Below the pieces are notes generated by a model. The model was not told the DNA's origin and ran no database searches. It saw only the letters and a program-made list of their open reading frames with translations. A stretch of DNA of 64,000 nucleotides from CAWBFD01 sp963788115 (GTDB lineage: Bacteria; Actinomycetota; Thermoleophilia; Solirubrobacterales; 70-9), in the NCBI GenBank assembly GCA_963788115.1, contig CAWBFD010000004.1, positions 2,046,001 to 2,110,000 of the forward strand, written 5' to 3'. The position numbers and the translations under genes are program-made. Positions 9,724 to 18,803 of the stretch are shown here, piece after piece (the stretch's first letter is position 1; the number at the start of each line of letters is the position of its first letter).

Positions 9724-10607
9724 CTACCTGGCCGCGAGCTGCCGTTCTGCCGCGTCGATGAGTTGTTGTAGGTGCAGGCCGCGCGCCGCGTCGGCCTCGT
9801 GCACGGCGCCACGCGCCACCGCGGCGAACGTCTCACCGATCCGCCGGCCGACCTCGCGCGGGTCGCCGTCCCGTCCGTCGAACGAGAACGAGCCCGCGGT
9901 GCCGAAGACCTCGATTTCGGTGCGGCTCTCCATTGCCACGTTGCAGCACAAGGACGCCTGACTCGTCGCGCCCGACGCATGCGTGATGGTGAGCGAAACC
10001 CAGCCGTGCACATCGCCTTCCGCGTGCACGGTGAGGATCTCGCCCAATCCCACCTCGAGGAGGTCGAGGAGGTGCGGCCCGACATCGAGGAGCGCGCCCC
10101 GCTCGAGCCGCCAACCACGCGCGTACGGGCTTCCGGGCAGGAAGGCACCGGACAAGAAGCAGCCGCGCCCGCCGAACGCGTCGAACCCCTGGGCGGTTGC
10201 GGCGAACGCGTCGAACGCCGGGTTGAACCGGTACGTGAGCATCAGCAAGTGGGCCGACTCCGGCGGTTTCGATTGCGTCGACGACCGCCGCGCGCGCGAT
10301 CGAGGTCGGCCGCGAGCGGCTTCTCGAGCAGCATCGGCTTTCCCGCTCGGGCCGCGCGCGATCGCGAGCGTCGGGTTGCGCGTCGGGCACGAGGGCGATG
10401 GCGACCGCGTCGGACGCCGTCGATCAACGCGTCGACGTCGGTGAACGCTTCGGTGCCGAGTGCGGCTGCGGTCTCGCGCGCGTTGTCGGGCGTGCGCGAC
10501 CACACACCGGTGAGTGCGGTTTCGCTGCACGATGCGAGCACTGGACCTGTCACAGTGCGCGCCCACGGCCCCGCGCCGATGAGCCCGACGTTCACGGGAT
10601 CAACCAT
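9724..10607 (-). CDS. Gfo/Idh/MocA family oxidoreductase (frameshifted)
   Basis: An NAD(P)-dependent dehydrogenase of about 295 residues. The Rossmann motif VNVGLIGAGPWARTVTGPVL is at the N-terminus, AGKPMLLEKPLAADL carries the catalytic EKP signature, and the C-terminal alpha/beta domain includes TYRFNPAFDAFAAT, DVGPHLLDLLEVGLGE and MESRTEIEVFGTAGSF. DVGPHLLD holds the conserved D-x-x-x-H pair. Frameshifts fall near 10430, 10350 and 10270. It is divergent from ilvD, with only 26 bases between the start codons; both directions have a TANNNT box seven bases before the ATG. It probably forms a two-gene unit with the HD protein. Substrate, perhaps a sugar or polyol, is a guess. Confidence 0.78.
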
Positions 10608-10614
10608 GCGGACG

Positions 10615-10620
10615 ACCCTA
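10615..10620 (-). promoter_or_regulatory. -10 box for Gfo/Idh/MocA gene (leaderless start)
   Basis: On the minus strand TAGGGT lies seven bases before the ATG at 10607. It abuts the opposing -10 of ilvD, so ACCCTATAGCCT works as a compact two-way element. Confidence 0.5.
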
Positions 10621-10626
10621 TAGCCT
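10621..10626 (+). promoter_or_regulatory. -10 box for ilvD (leaderless start)
   Basis: TAGCCT lies seven bases before the ilvD ATG, which would place the transcript start on the A of the start codon. It is back-to-back with the minus-strand box at 10615-10620. Confidence 0.5.
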
Positions 10627-10633
10627 GAAGGCC

Positions 10634-12315
10634 ATGTCGGATCAGAAGCCGCGTAGCCGCGACGTGACCGACGGCATGGAGCGCGCGCCGGCGCGCGCCA
10701 TGCTGCGAGCGGTCGGGATGACCGACGACGACTGGGGCAAGGCGCAGGTCGGCGTCGCGTCGTCGTGGAACGAGGTGACGCCGTGCAACATGCCGCTCGA
10801 CCGCCTCGCGAAACGGGCGAAGCTGGGCGTGCGCGACGCGGGCGGTTTCCCGCTCGAGTTCGTGACGATCGCGATCTCCGACGGCATCTCGATGGGCCAC
10901 GAAGGCATGCGCGGCTCGCTCGTGTCGCGCGAGATCATCGCCGACTCGGTCGAGTGCGTGATGCACAGCGAGCGCCTCGACGCGCTCGGTGCGCTTCGCG
11001 GGCTGCGACAAGAGCCTGCCCGGCATGATGATGGCCGCCGCCCGCTTGAACCTGCCCTCGGTGTTCCTGTACGGCGGCTCGATCCTGCCCGGGCACTACA
11101 AGGACCAGGCCCTCGACGTCGTGAGCGTGTTCGAAGCCGTCGGCGCGTGCGCGGCAGGCACGATCACCGAGAACGAGCTGGGTGAGATCGAGCGGCGGGC
11201 GTGCCCGACGGAGGGCGCGTGCGCGGGCATGTTCACCGCCAACACGATGGCCGCCGATCAGCGAGGCGATCGGCTTGGCGTTGCCCGGTTCGGCGTCGGC
11301 TCCGGCGGTCGACCGTCGCCGCGACGATCTCGCGTTCGAATCCGGTCGCGCCGTCATGCATCTGCTCGACATCGACCTGCGTCCGCGGCAGATCCTGACC
11401 AAGGAAGCGTTCGAGAACGCGATCGCGATCACGATGGCGCTCGGCGGCTCGACCAACGCCGTCCTGCACCTGCTCGCCCTCGCCAACGAAGCGCGCGTCG
11501 AGCTCGAACTCGACGACTTCAACCGCATCGGCGCGCGCGTCCCGCACATCGCCGACATGAAGCCGCACGGCAAGTTCCACATGGTCGACCTGGACGCGCG
11601 TCGGTGGCGTCACCGTCGTGTTGCAGACTGCTGCTCGACGCGGGTTTGCTGCACGGCGACTGCCTCACGGTCACGGGGAAGACGATCGCCGAGAACCTCG
11701 CCGATGCTCGCGCCGCCCGCGCCCGACGGCGACGTCGTGCACCCGTTGTCGGCACCGATCCACACACAGGGCGGCATCGCGGTCCTGCGGGGCTCGCTCG
11801 CACCCAACGGTGCGGTCGTGAAGGTCGCCGGCATCGACGAGCTGCGCTTCGACGGGCGGGCGCGAGTGTTCGACGGCGAGGCCGCGGCGATGGAAGCGAT
11901 CCTCGCCGGCAGCATTCAACCGGGCGACATCGTCGTGATCCGCTACGAAGGTCCCAAGGGTGGCCCCGGGATGCGCGAGATGCTCGCGATCACGGGCGCG
12001 ATGAAGGGCGCGGGCCGCGGTGCCGATGCCGCGCTGATCACCGATGGCCGCTTCTCCGGCGGTACGCACGGCTTCTGCGTCGGCCACGTCGCGCCGGAAG
12101 CGGTCGACGGCGGTCCGATCGCGTTCGTCGCCGACGGCGACCGCATCGTGATCGACGCCGAAGCGCACACGATCGATCTCGAGGTCGACGCAGCCGAGAT
12201 CGCACGGCGCCGCGCGAACTGGAAGCTGCCCGAGCCGCTCTACACGAGCGGCTTCCTCGCCAAGTACGCCCGCCTCGCCCAAGGTGCCGAAAAGGGAGCG
12301 ATCACGAACATCTGA
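10634..12315 (+). CDS. ilvD: dihydroxy-acid dehydratase (frameshifted)
   Basis: IlvD is the Fe-S dehydratase that converts 2,3-dihydroxy-isovalerate or -methylvalerate to the 2-keto acids, the third step of valine and isoleucine synthesis. About 560 residues, the normal length. FAGCDKSLPGMMMAAARLN and CPTEGACAGMFTANTMA hold the cluster cysteines; SDGISMGHEGMRGSLVSREI is near the N-terminus and ALITDGRFSGGTHGFCVGHV near the C-terminus. Frameshifts are needed near 11000, 11260, 11320, 11600 and 11640; the first is one extra G. It is close to the ilvBNC operon but not in it. The start ATG is fixed by the conserved N-terminus MSDQKPRSRDVTDGMERAPA and has a TANNNT box seven bases upstream rather than a ribosome site. 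Confidence 0.93.
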
Positions 12316-12322
12316 TTGCGCG

Positions 12323-12553
12323 TCAGCGGAACCTTCGCTCGATGTCGGATGCCGCCTGCGCGAGGTCCGCGCGGTCAGCGGGTGCGAGTTGGGCGACGAG
12401 CGCGGCAAGTTCGGCGACCGCGTCGCGCACGTCGCTCTCGATGGTCTTCACCTGCGAGAAGGGAAACGCGATCGTGATGTTCGGGCTGCCGTGCCGCCCG
12501 CCGACGAAGTTGGGTCGCCGCGCCGGCTGTTGGTCTTCCATCGATACCCCCAT
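12323..12553 (-). CDS. small conserved-looking protein, unknown function
   Basis: An intact 76-residue frame between ilvD and the glycosylase gene, on the other strand. The C-terminal half (FSQVKTIESDVRDAVAELAA and onward) is predicted helical with heptad-like spacing, so a short coiled coil is possible. It ends eight bases from the ilvD stop and its ATG is 21 bases from the glycosylase GTG, so it fills the gap exactly, which supports it being real. I do not recognise a family. An uncharged or membrane segment is not seen; it is probably cytosolic. Confidence 0.5.
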   Translation of the reverse strand: MGVSMEDQQPARRPNFVGGRHGSPNITIAFPFSQVKTIESDVRDAVAELAALVAQLAPADRADLAQAASDIERRFR

Positions 12554-12574
12554 TGCGGATCCAGCGAGTGAGTC

Positions 12575-13412
12575 GTGCCTGAGATCCTAGAAGTCGAAGC
12601 CGCCCGGGCCGTTCTGGAGGAAAGGGCGCTCGGCCGTGAGATCGCGACCGTCTACGCACCCGACTTGTGGTTTCTCAAGCGCGGGACCACGCCCGAAGCC
12701 GTGACGCATGCATTGCGCGGCAACGAGTTCACGGCCGCTCGCCGCCGGGGCAAGTCGATGTTCCTCGATACTCGCACCGGGACCCGCCTCGGAATGCATC
12801 TGGGGATGAGTGGGCGAGTGCTCGTCGACGATAACAGAGACGACGGTGCAGCGACCGGAGGGGAGCGGAACCGGGAGTCGACCCCTGTTGATCGAAGCCG
12901 GCGATCCGCTCATCTACGCCAGCAACCGCCGAGTCCCGCGTGGCATCGCTTCGGCGTCGAGTTCGACGACGGTGGAGCGTTCTTTCTCCGCGACCCGCGC
13001 CGGCTCGGCGCGGTCGAGCTCGATCCCGACGAGTCTCGCCTCGGTCCTGATGCGCTCACGGTGACGATGCGCCAGCTCGATCAGGCGCTCGCGCAACGCA
13101 CTGCGCCGGTGAAGGCGGTCTTGATGGATCAAGCGCGCGTCGCGGGTCTCGGCAATCTGCTTGACCGACGAAGCCTTGTGGCGCGCCGGCATCGATCCCG
13201 CACGCGAGCCGCGTTCACTCAGCGGCGAGGACCGGCGCACGTTGCACAAAGCGATCCGCTCGACGTTGCGCGTGCTCGGCCGGCGGGGCGGTAGCCATAC
13301 CGGCGACCTGCCGCGCGCCTTGGATGCAGTGTGCCCCAAGGACGGCACACCGTTGCTGCGACGCACGATCGGTGGTCGCACGACGTACTCGTGTCCCGCG
13401 CACCAGCTCTAG
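12575..13412 (+). CDS. Fpg/Nei family DNA glycosylase (frameshifted)
   Basis: A base-excision repair glycosylase/AP lyase of about 279 residues. After the GTG start, PEILEVEAARAVLEERALGRE provides the conserved Pro-2 nucleophile and Glu-3. RRGKSMFLDTRTGTRLGMHLGMSGRV contains the beta-hairpin Lys and the HLGMSGR motif. DQARVAGLGN is the helix-two-turn-helix segment. The terminal zinc finger is unusual: it reads CPKDGTPL followed by TTYSCPAHQ, that is C-x2-D and C-x2-H instead of four cysteines. One frameshift lies near 13160 and another near 12850. Whether it prefers oxidised purines (Fpg) or pyrimidines (Nei) cannot be told from sequence alone. The tail overlaps no other gene. Confidence 0.82.
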
Positions 13413-13429
13413 TCCCAGAGCGGCCGGCG

Positions 13430-14346
13430 CTATTCCCAGAGCAGGATGGTCCTTCACGTCCCAGCAGCCACCGTCGTCGTGGTCGTAGTAGTCGTCGTTT
13501 CCCGGGTCCAGGACGATGTCTTCTTCCGCGCGACGCGGCCCGTCGTACATGAGGTCGTTCGGGTTGTCGACGACGTGGCCGTTGTTGCCGTAGTTCGGCG
13601 CGCACGAGTCGACGGCACCCATCGTGTGCACGAGTTCGTGGGCCAGTGTTGCGGGCAGCGGATCGGGCCACTGCGACGACGTCGACGCCGTCGTCTGGCA
13701 CGAACCCATCCAGACGACCGCGAAGCCGTCGGCGCTGCCTTCGCCGCAGCGCACTTGGGTCTCGAACTCGACGGGAACGAACACGACGAGCAGCTCCTCG
13801 TGGCCGGGTTCGAGGCGCCCGGCGAACTCGTCGCGCACGAGGCCGGCCGCGTCAGCGCGGTTGACCAGCGTGGCGGCGTCGACCGTGAGCGGCACTTCCT
13901 CGACGTCGATCACGCCGTCGGTGCGCGCGATGCGCAACCGGTCGGCGGTCTGGCTCTCGAACCAGTCGTCGACGACGGTCAGTTCATGGCGGATCGCGTC
14001 GGGCACCGTGGCGTCGGCGTTGACGTCGCTCGGGATCGCGTAGACCGCGATGAGCTCGTTGGGCGCTTCGGCGAACGCGCTGTCGTGGTGTTGCTCCCGC
14101 CCCGCCCGAAGAGGAACCACACAACGAGCACGGCCGCGGCCAGCAGTGCCCAGGGCAGGACCTTGCGGAGCCGGCCCGAGCCGCGGGCCCGGCGGTTCCG
14201 ACGCGCCGCGGCCTTTCCCTGACGCTGGAACTCGCGCGCCTGCTCGGCCCGTTCGTGTGCGCTGGGTTCCTGGAAGCGCGCCCCCTCGACGAAGCGGTCG
14301 TCGAGCGGGGAGTCGAACCCAGGGGGACCCGCATCCCCGTCCGCCA
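13430..14346 (-). CDS. membrane-anchored metzincin-like metalloprotease
   Basis: About 305 residues. The first 55 residues are polar and basic, followed by one membrane helix (PWALLAAAVLVVWFLF), so the protein has a cytosolic N-terminus and an outer catalytic domain. The active-site motif is HELVHTMGAVD, which fits HExxHxxGxxD, the zinc motif of snapalysin-like (M7) metzincins where Asp is the third ligand. NPNDLMYDG further on could supply the Met-turn. Six scattered cysteines may form disulfides. The GTG start is preceded by GGAAGG. One frameshift lies just after the membrane helix near 14080, and another at the end near 13437 would give a stop at 13430. No partner gene is evident. The identification as a peptidase is strong from the motif; the family is an inference. 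Confidence 0.65.
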
Positions 14347-14400
14347 CGCCGTTCCTTCCGTCGTCAGGTGATTGCAGAGTACCGATCGACCCGCGGGGCC

Positions 14401-14431
14401 TTGCGTTCGGGGTCAGGGCGGGTGATACTCT
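14401..14431 (+). promoter_or_regulatory. promoter of the ilvBNC operon
   Basis: TTGCGT (14401-14406) and GATACT (14424-14429) are separated by 17 bases, a standard sigma-70-type arrangement. An overlapping TACTCT (14426-14431) lies seven bases before the leader-peptide ATG. Either reading starts the transcript at or just before that ATG. Confidence 0.6.
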
Positions 14432-14438
14432 CCCTTCG

Positions 14439-14477
14439 ATGTCCCGCACCGCCCACCTCCTCGTAGTAATCACGTAG
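14439..14477 (+). CDS. ilvBNC leader peptide (attenuation)
   Basis: A 12-codon frame reading MSRTAHLLVVIT. Two Leu, two Val and one Ile codons stand in a row near the end, the three products of the pathway it precedes. The stop codon is followed by a perfect 9-bp hairpin and then a strong intrinsic terminator before ilvB. This is the classic layout for control by ribosome stalling: shortage of charged tRNA for any branched-chain amino acid would stall the ribosome at 14457-14471. There is no ribosome site before the ATG; the promoter spacing suggests a leaderless transcript. Actinobacterial ilvB leaders with such peptides are known, for example in corynebacteria; this exact peptide I do not recognise. 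Confidence 0.75.
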   Translation: MSRTAHLLVVIT

Positions 14478-14506
14478 CGCACGGCGTCTCTACGCGTCCG
14501 TGCGCT
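14476..14506 (+). promoter_or_regulatory. leader hairpin 1 (pause or anti-antiterminator)
   Basis: AGCGCACGG (14476-14484) pairs perfectly with CCGTGCGCT (14498-14506) around a 13-base loop. The 5' arm overlaps the leader-peptide stop codon, so a stalled ribosome would block it. I could not identify one convincing antiterminator partner; CGCAC at 14478-14482 can also pair with GTGCG at 14521-14525 inside the terminator. Confidence 0.6.
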
Positions 14507-14510
14507 TTCG

Positions 14511-14535
14511 CCCCTCGCCTGTGCGAGGGGTTTTT
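14511..14535 (+). terminator. intrinsic terminator/attenuator before ilvB
   Basis: CCCCTCGC (14511-14518) pairs with GCGAGGGG (14523-14530) over a four-base loop and is followed at once by five T residues. It lies between the leader peptide and ilvB, so it acts as the attenuator of the operon. Confidence 0.8.
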
Positions 14536-14570
14536 CACGTCTGGATTCACCCTGTCGATGAGGAACGCAC

Positions 14571-16301
14571 ATGAAGCTCACTGGAGCCCAAGCCCTCATC
14601 AAGAGCCTCGAGATGGAAGGCGTCGAGGTCATGTTCGGCCTCCCGGGCGGAGCGATCCTCCCCGTCTACGACCCGCTCATCGACTCGTCGATCCGCCACA
14701 TCCTCGTGCGCCACGAGCAGGGCGCCGGCCACATGGCGTCGGGTTACGCGCACGCGACCGGCCGCCCCGGTGTCGCGATGGTCACGAGCGGCCCGGCTGC
14801 GACGAACATCGTCACGCCGTTGTGTGACGCGTACATGGACTCGGTGCCGTTCGTCTGCATCACCGGGCAGGTGCCGTACCGGGTGATCGGCACCGACGCG
14901 TTCCAAGAGGCCGACACCGTCGGCATCACGATGCCGGTCACCAAGCACAACTGGCTCGTCTCCGATGCGCAGGACATCCCGCGCGTCGTCCGCGAGGCGT
15001 TCCACGTCGTCGACGACCGGCCGGCCCGGTCCCGTGCTCGTCGACTTCCCGAAGGACGTCGCCAACGCGCCGATGGACTGGTACTGGCCCGAGAAGATCG
15101 ACCTGCCCGGCTACAAGCCGAACGTCAAGGGCCACCCGAAGCAGATCAAGGAAGCGGCGCGGCTCATGCAGCGACGCGCGCCAACCGGTCATCTACGCGG
15201 GCGGTGGCATCCTCAAGGCGGGCGCGTCGGCAGCAGCTGCGCGAGCTCGCGGAGCTCACGGGCATGCCGGTCGTCACGACGTTGATGGCGCGCGGCGCGC
15301 TGCCCGACGAGCATCCGCTCTGCCTCGGCATGCCGGGCATGCACGGCAACTACACCGCGATCACGTCGCTGCAGAAGGCCGATCTGCTCGTCACGCTCGG
15401 GGCCCGGTTCGACGACCGCGTCACCGGCAACCCGGCGACGTTCGCACCGAACGCCAAGGTCATCCACGTCGACATCGACCCCGCCGAGCTCGGCAAGGTG
15501 CGCCGGCCCGACGTCCCGATCGTCGGCGACTGCCAAGAGTCGTCATCATCGAGCTCATCAAGGCGGTGCGGAGTGAGCACGAGAAGCACGGAACGCCCGA
15601 CATCTCCGAGTGGCATCGCGCACGTTGCGCGACTGGCAGGAGCAGCTTCCCGCTCAAGTACCAGCAGGAAGAAGGCGGCCCGCTGAAGCCGCAGTTCTGC
15701 ATCGAAATGCTGCGCGACAACACGCCCGACGACACGATCCTCGTGCTCGGGCGTTGGTCAGCACCAGATGTGGGCGAGCCAGCTGTGGAAGTTCAAGCTG
15801 CCGAACACGTGGGTCAACTCCGGCGGCCTCGGCACGATGGGCTACGCGGTTCCCGCGGCCGTCGGCGCCAAGGTCGGCCGGCCCGACCGCATGGTGTGGG
15901 CGGTCGACGGCGACGGCTGCTTCCAGATGACCGCGCAGGAACTCGTCACCGCGAGCGCCGAGCGCATCCCGATCAAGGTCGCGATCCTCAACAACGCCTA
16001 CCTGGGCATGGTGCGCCAGTGGCAGGAGCTCTTCTACGAGGAGCGCTACAGCGAGGTGTACCTGTCGCCCGACCTGCCCGACTACGTCAAGTGGGCGGAG
16101 GCGATGGGTTGCGTCGGCATGCGCGTCGACACACCGGACGATGTCGTGCCGACGATCGAGAAGGCGAACGAGATCGATGACCGCCCGGTCGTGATCGACT
16201 TCCGCATCGACTACCGCGAGAAGGTGTACCCGATGGTGCCCGCCGGCGCGTCGAACGACGACATCATCCTCGGTCCCGAGTTCGGGAAGGGCGGTCGTTG
16301 A
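14571..16301 (+). CDS. ilvB: acetolactate synthase large subunit (frameshifted)
   Basis: IlvB is the thiamine-diphosphate and FAD enzyme that condenses pyruvate with pyruvate or 2-ketobutyrate. About 577 residues. VEVMFGLPGGAILPVYDPL near the N-terminus contains the family start and ILVRHEQGAGHMASGYAHAT the catalytic Glu. VTLGARFDDRVTGNPATFAP lies in the middle domain. The cofactor motif begins at AVDGDGCFQMTAQELVTA and continues through ILNNAYLGMVRQWQELFYEE. At least five single-base frameshifts interrupt it (near 15025, 15180, 15230, 15545 and 15760). It is first in the operon with ilvN and ilvC, behind an attenuator at 14439-14535, and its stop lies one base before the ilvN ATG. Confidence 0.95.
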
Positions 16302-16302
16302 C

Positions 16303-16841
16303 ATGAACCTGGGTACCGAGCCGCATCACATCCTGACCGTGCTCGTCGAGAACAAGGCGGGTGTGCTGTCGCGCGTCGCGGGGCTGTTCTCGCGGCGCGG
16401 GTTCAACATCTTCTCGCTCGCGGTCAGCCCGACCGACGACGAGCGCTTCAGCCGCATGACGATGGTCGTCGACGCCGAGTCGGCGCCGCTCGAGCAGGTC
16501 GTCAAGCAGCTCAACAAGCTGATCCACGTCATCAAGATCACCGAGCTGCTCGCCCACCGGCGGGGTCGAGCGCGAGCTGATGATGGTGACGGTGAAGGCG
16601 ACCGCCGAAGCCCGGAGCCAGGTCACCGAGCTGACGGCGATCTTCGAAGCGAAGATCGTCGACGTCGGCTACGAAGCGATGACGATCATGGTCGCCGGGG
16701 AGCCCGACAAGCTCGACGCGTTTTCGGATCTGCGTGAAGCCGTTCGGCATCGTCGAGATCCAGCGCACCGGCCGGATCGCCCTGCCCACGCTGTCCCGCC
16801 AGCCCACCCGGCTGCGGGCCGTGAAAACCGCCCGAGCCTGA
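16303..16841 (+). CDS. ilvN: acetolactate synthase small (regulatory) subunit (frameshifted)
   Basis: IlvN binds valine through its ACT domain and modulates IlvB. The start MNLGTEPHHILTVLVENKAG and LSRVAGLFSRRGFNIFSLAV are the standard ACT segment, followed by RMTMVVDAESAPLEQVVKQL. The C-terminal domain includes RSQVTELTAIFEAKIVDVGY and KPFGIVEIQRTGRIALP, ending RAVKTARA. Two frameshifts, near 16557 and 16738, split it in three. About 179 residues, as usual. It starts one base after the ilvB stop, so translation is probably coupled. Confidence 0.93.
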
Positions 16842-16894
16842 TTGTTGCCCATGCGTCGAACGCCGTCTGCTTCGGCTGATCGAGGAGTTCCACG

Positions 16895-17929
16895 ATGGCC
16901 GCCACCGTCTACTACGACAACGACGCCGACACCGCGCCTGATCGCCGACCGCAAGGTCGCGATCCTCGGCTACGGCTCACAGGGCCACGCGCACGCGCTG
17001 AACCTGAAGGACTCGGGGATCGACGTCATCGTCGGCCTGCGCGAGGGCTCGGCGTCGAAGGCCGAAGGCCGAGGCCGCGGGCCTGCGCGTCCTGCCGACG
17101 GCGGACGCGGTGCGCGAGGCCGACATCGTCATGGTGCTGCTGCCCGACACCGAGCAGAAGAAGGTGTACGAGGCCGACATCGCGCCGAACCTCGTCGACG
17201 GCAACTCGCTCGCGTTCGCGCACGGCTTCAACATCCACTTCGGCCAGATCGCACCGCCCGCGGGCGTCGACGTCTGGATGATCGCGCCCAAGGGTCCCGG
17301 CCACCTCGTGCGCCGCACCTACGACGAAGGCGGCGGCGTGCCGTGCCTCGTCGCGGTGCGACAACGACGCGACCGGCAAGGCCAAGCAGATCGCGCCTCG
17401 CGTACGCCAAGGCGATCGGCGGCACCCGGGCCGGTGTGCTCGACACGACGTTCGAGGAAGAGACCGAGACCGACCTCTTCGGTGAGCAGGTCGTGCTGTG
17501 CGGCGGGCTCGTCGAGTTGATCCGCAACGGCTACGAGACGCTGGTCGAGGCCGGATACCAGCCCGAGTCGGCGTACTTCGAGACGCTGCACGAGGTGAAG
17601 CTGATCGTCGACCTCATCTACGAGGGCGGCATCGCGGCGATGAACTACTCGATCTCCGACACCGCCGAGTACGGCGAGATGTCACGCGGCCCGCGCGTCG
17701 TCACGCCCGCGACGAAGACCGAGATGAAGAAGATCCTCGGCGAGATCCAGTCGGGCGAGTTCGCCAAGGAGTGGATCGCCGAGAACGAGAACGGCCGGCC
17801 GAACTTCAACAAGATGCGCGAAGACGACGGCCGCAGCACCCGATCGAGAAGGTCGGCGCCGAACTGCGGGCGATGATGCCGTGGATCTCGGCCGGCAAGG
17901 CCAAGGCCCAAGACGTCTCCGGCGGCTGA
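16895..17929 (+). CDS. ilvC: ketol-acid reductoisomerase (frameshifted)
   Basis: IlvC isomerises and reduces acetolactate with NADPH and Mg2+. MAATVYYDNDAD starts the protein, then VAILGYGSQGHAHALNLKDS is the Rossmann loop and FAHGFNIHFGQIAPP plus MIAPKGPGHLVRR are conserved. The C-terminal knotted domain has FEEETETDLFGEQVVLCGGL and AMNYSISDTAEYG, which carry the metal-binding acids. 345 residues, class I length. Frameshifts are near 16935, 17070, 17360, 17398 and 17838. It follows ilvN by 53 bases in the same operon. Confidence 0.95.
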
Positions 17930-17980
17930 CGCCGGGTTCCGGGATCGGTCCGCCGGAAGCGTGCGGGCCGCTTGCGCCCC

Positions 17981-18775
17981 TCAGATGAGCCTGATCGCGT
18001 CGAGGACGCGGCCGGCGTAGTCCTGGTCGCCCTCGATCGTGACGCATTCGCTCCAGGGGCGCCGGTGGGTCGACCAGGCGACGAAGTCGTGCGCGTCCGA
18101 CGTGATGGTCGCGACAGCCGCCGCGTCGGCGCCCTCGCTCACCGTGACGCGACCGTCGTCGCCGCCCGGCGCGATCGTCCACGTGCCGCCACCGGGTCCG
18201 GTGAGCGTCAGCGCGACCGGCCGGTCGACGAATCCGAGTTGTGCTGCGCACATCCACGGCAATCCCGCGAGCAACCACTCGAGCGTCGCGCCGACCCGCG
18301 CCTCGTCGCGCGGCGGCTCGGGCCGCTCGATCGACCCGCGGGGCGCGAGGATGTCGTGGCGGAGGTGGGAGTACACGTCGAACGTGAACGTGCTCGCGAA
18401 CATCGACATCTGGTGCGTGCCGAGGTCGTTCATGGCGAACTCCATGTCGGCCATCGGCGGCTCTTGCGCCATCACGAAGACGTTGCCGGCCTGTTCGCTA
18501 TAGGTCTCGTATTCCTCGAGTACCTGCTCGATCGGCCACGATCGCCGTTCGGCGACGGGGCCCTCCATCGCCGGTTCGGTCCCGCCGCTCAGGTCGGGCA
18601 TCAGTGCCGGGTCGACGATGCCGTGCAGCGACGCGGCCATGTGGGCGACGACGTCACGGGTACTCCAGCCCTCGCAGCCCGACGGCAGGTCCCACTCCTC
18701 TTCGCTGAGGCCCTTGAAGATCTCGAGGGCCGCGGCCCGCTCGGCCTGGTACGCCTCGACGCCTTGTTGACTCAT
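17981..18775 (-). CDS. maleylpyruvate isomerase family, mycothiol-dependent type
   Basis: An intact 264-residue protein with the MDMPI N-terminal four-helix domain: LSEEEWDLPSGCEGWSTRDV followed by VAHMAASLHGI, where the His of VAHM is a metal ligand in the family. The C-terminal domain (ALTLTGPGGGTWTIAPGGDD onward) resembles the sterol-carrier-like MDMPI C-terminal domain. Members use mycothiol as cofactor or belong to the DinB/mycothiol-dependent superfamily; the actual reaction varies and is not predictable here. It lies downstream of a SnoaL-like gene on the same strand. A GGGGGAT ribosome site stands a few bases before the ATG. Confidence 0.75.
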   Translation of the reverse strand: MSQQGVEAYQAERAAALEIFKGLSEEEWDLPSGCEGWSTRDVVAHMAASLHGIVDPALMPDLSGGTEPAMEGPVAERRSWPIEQVLEEYETYSEQAGNVFVMAQEPPMADMEFAMNDLGTHQMSMFASTFTFDVYSHLRHDILAPRGSIERPEPPRDEARVGATLEWLLAGLPWMCAAQLGFVDRPVALTLTGPGGGTWTIAPGGDDGRVTVSEGADAAAVATITSDAHDFVAWSTHRRPWSECVTIEGDQDYAGRVLDAIRLI

Positions 18776-18803
18776 TGCATCCCCCGTTGCTACCGTCGTT
18801 GAC

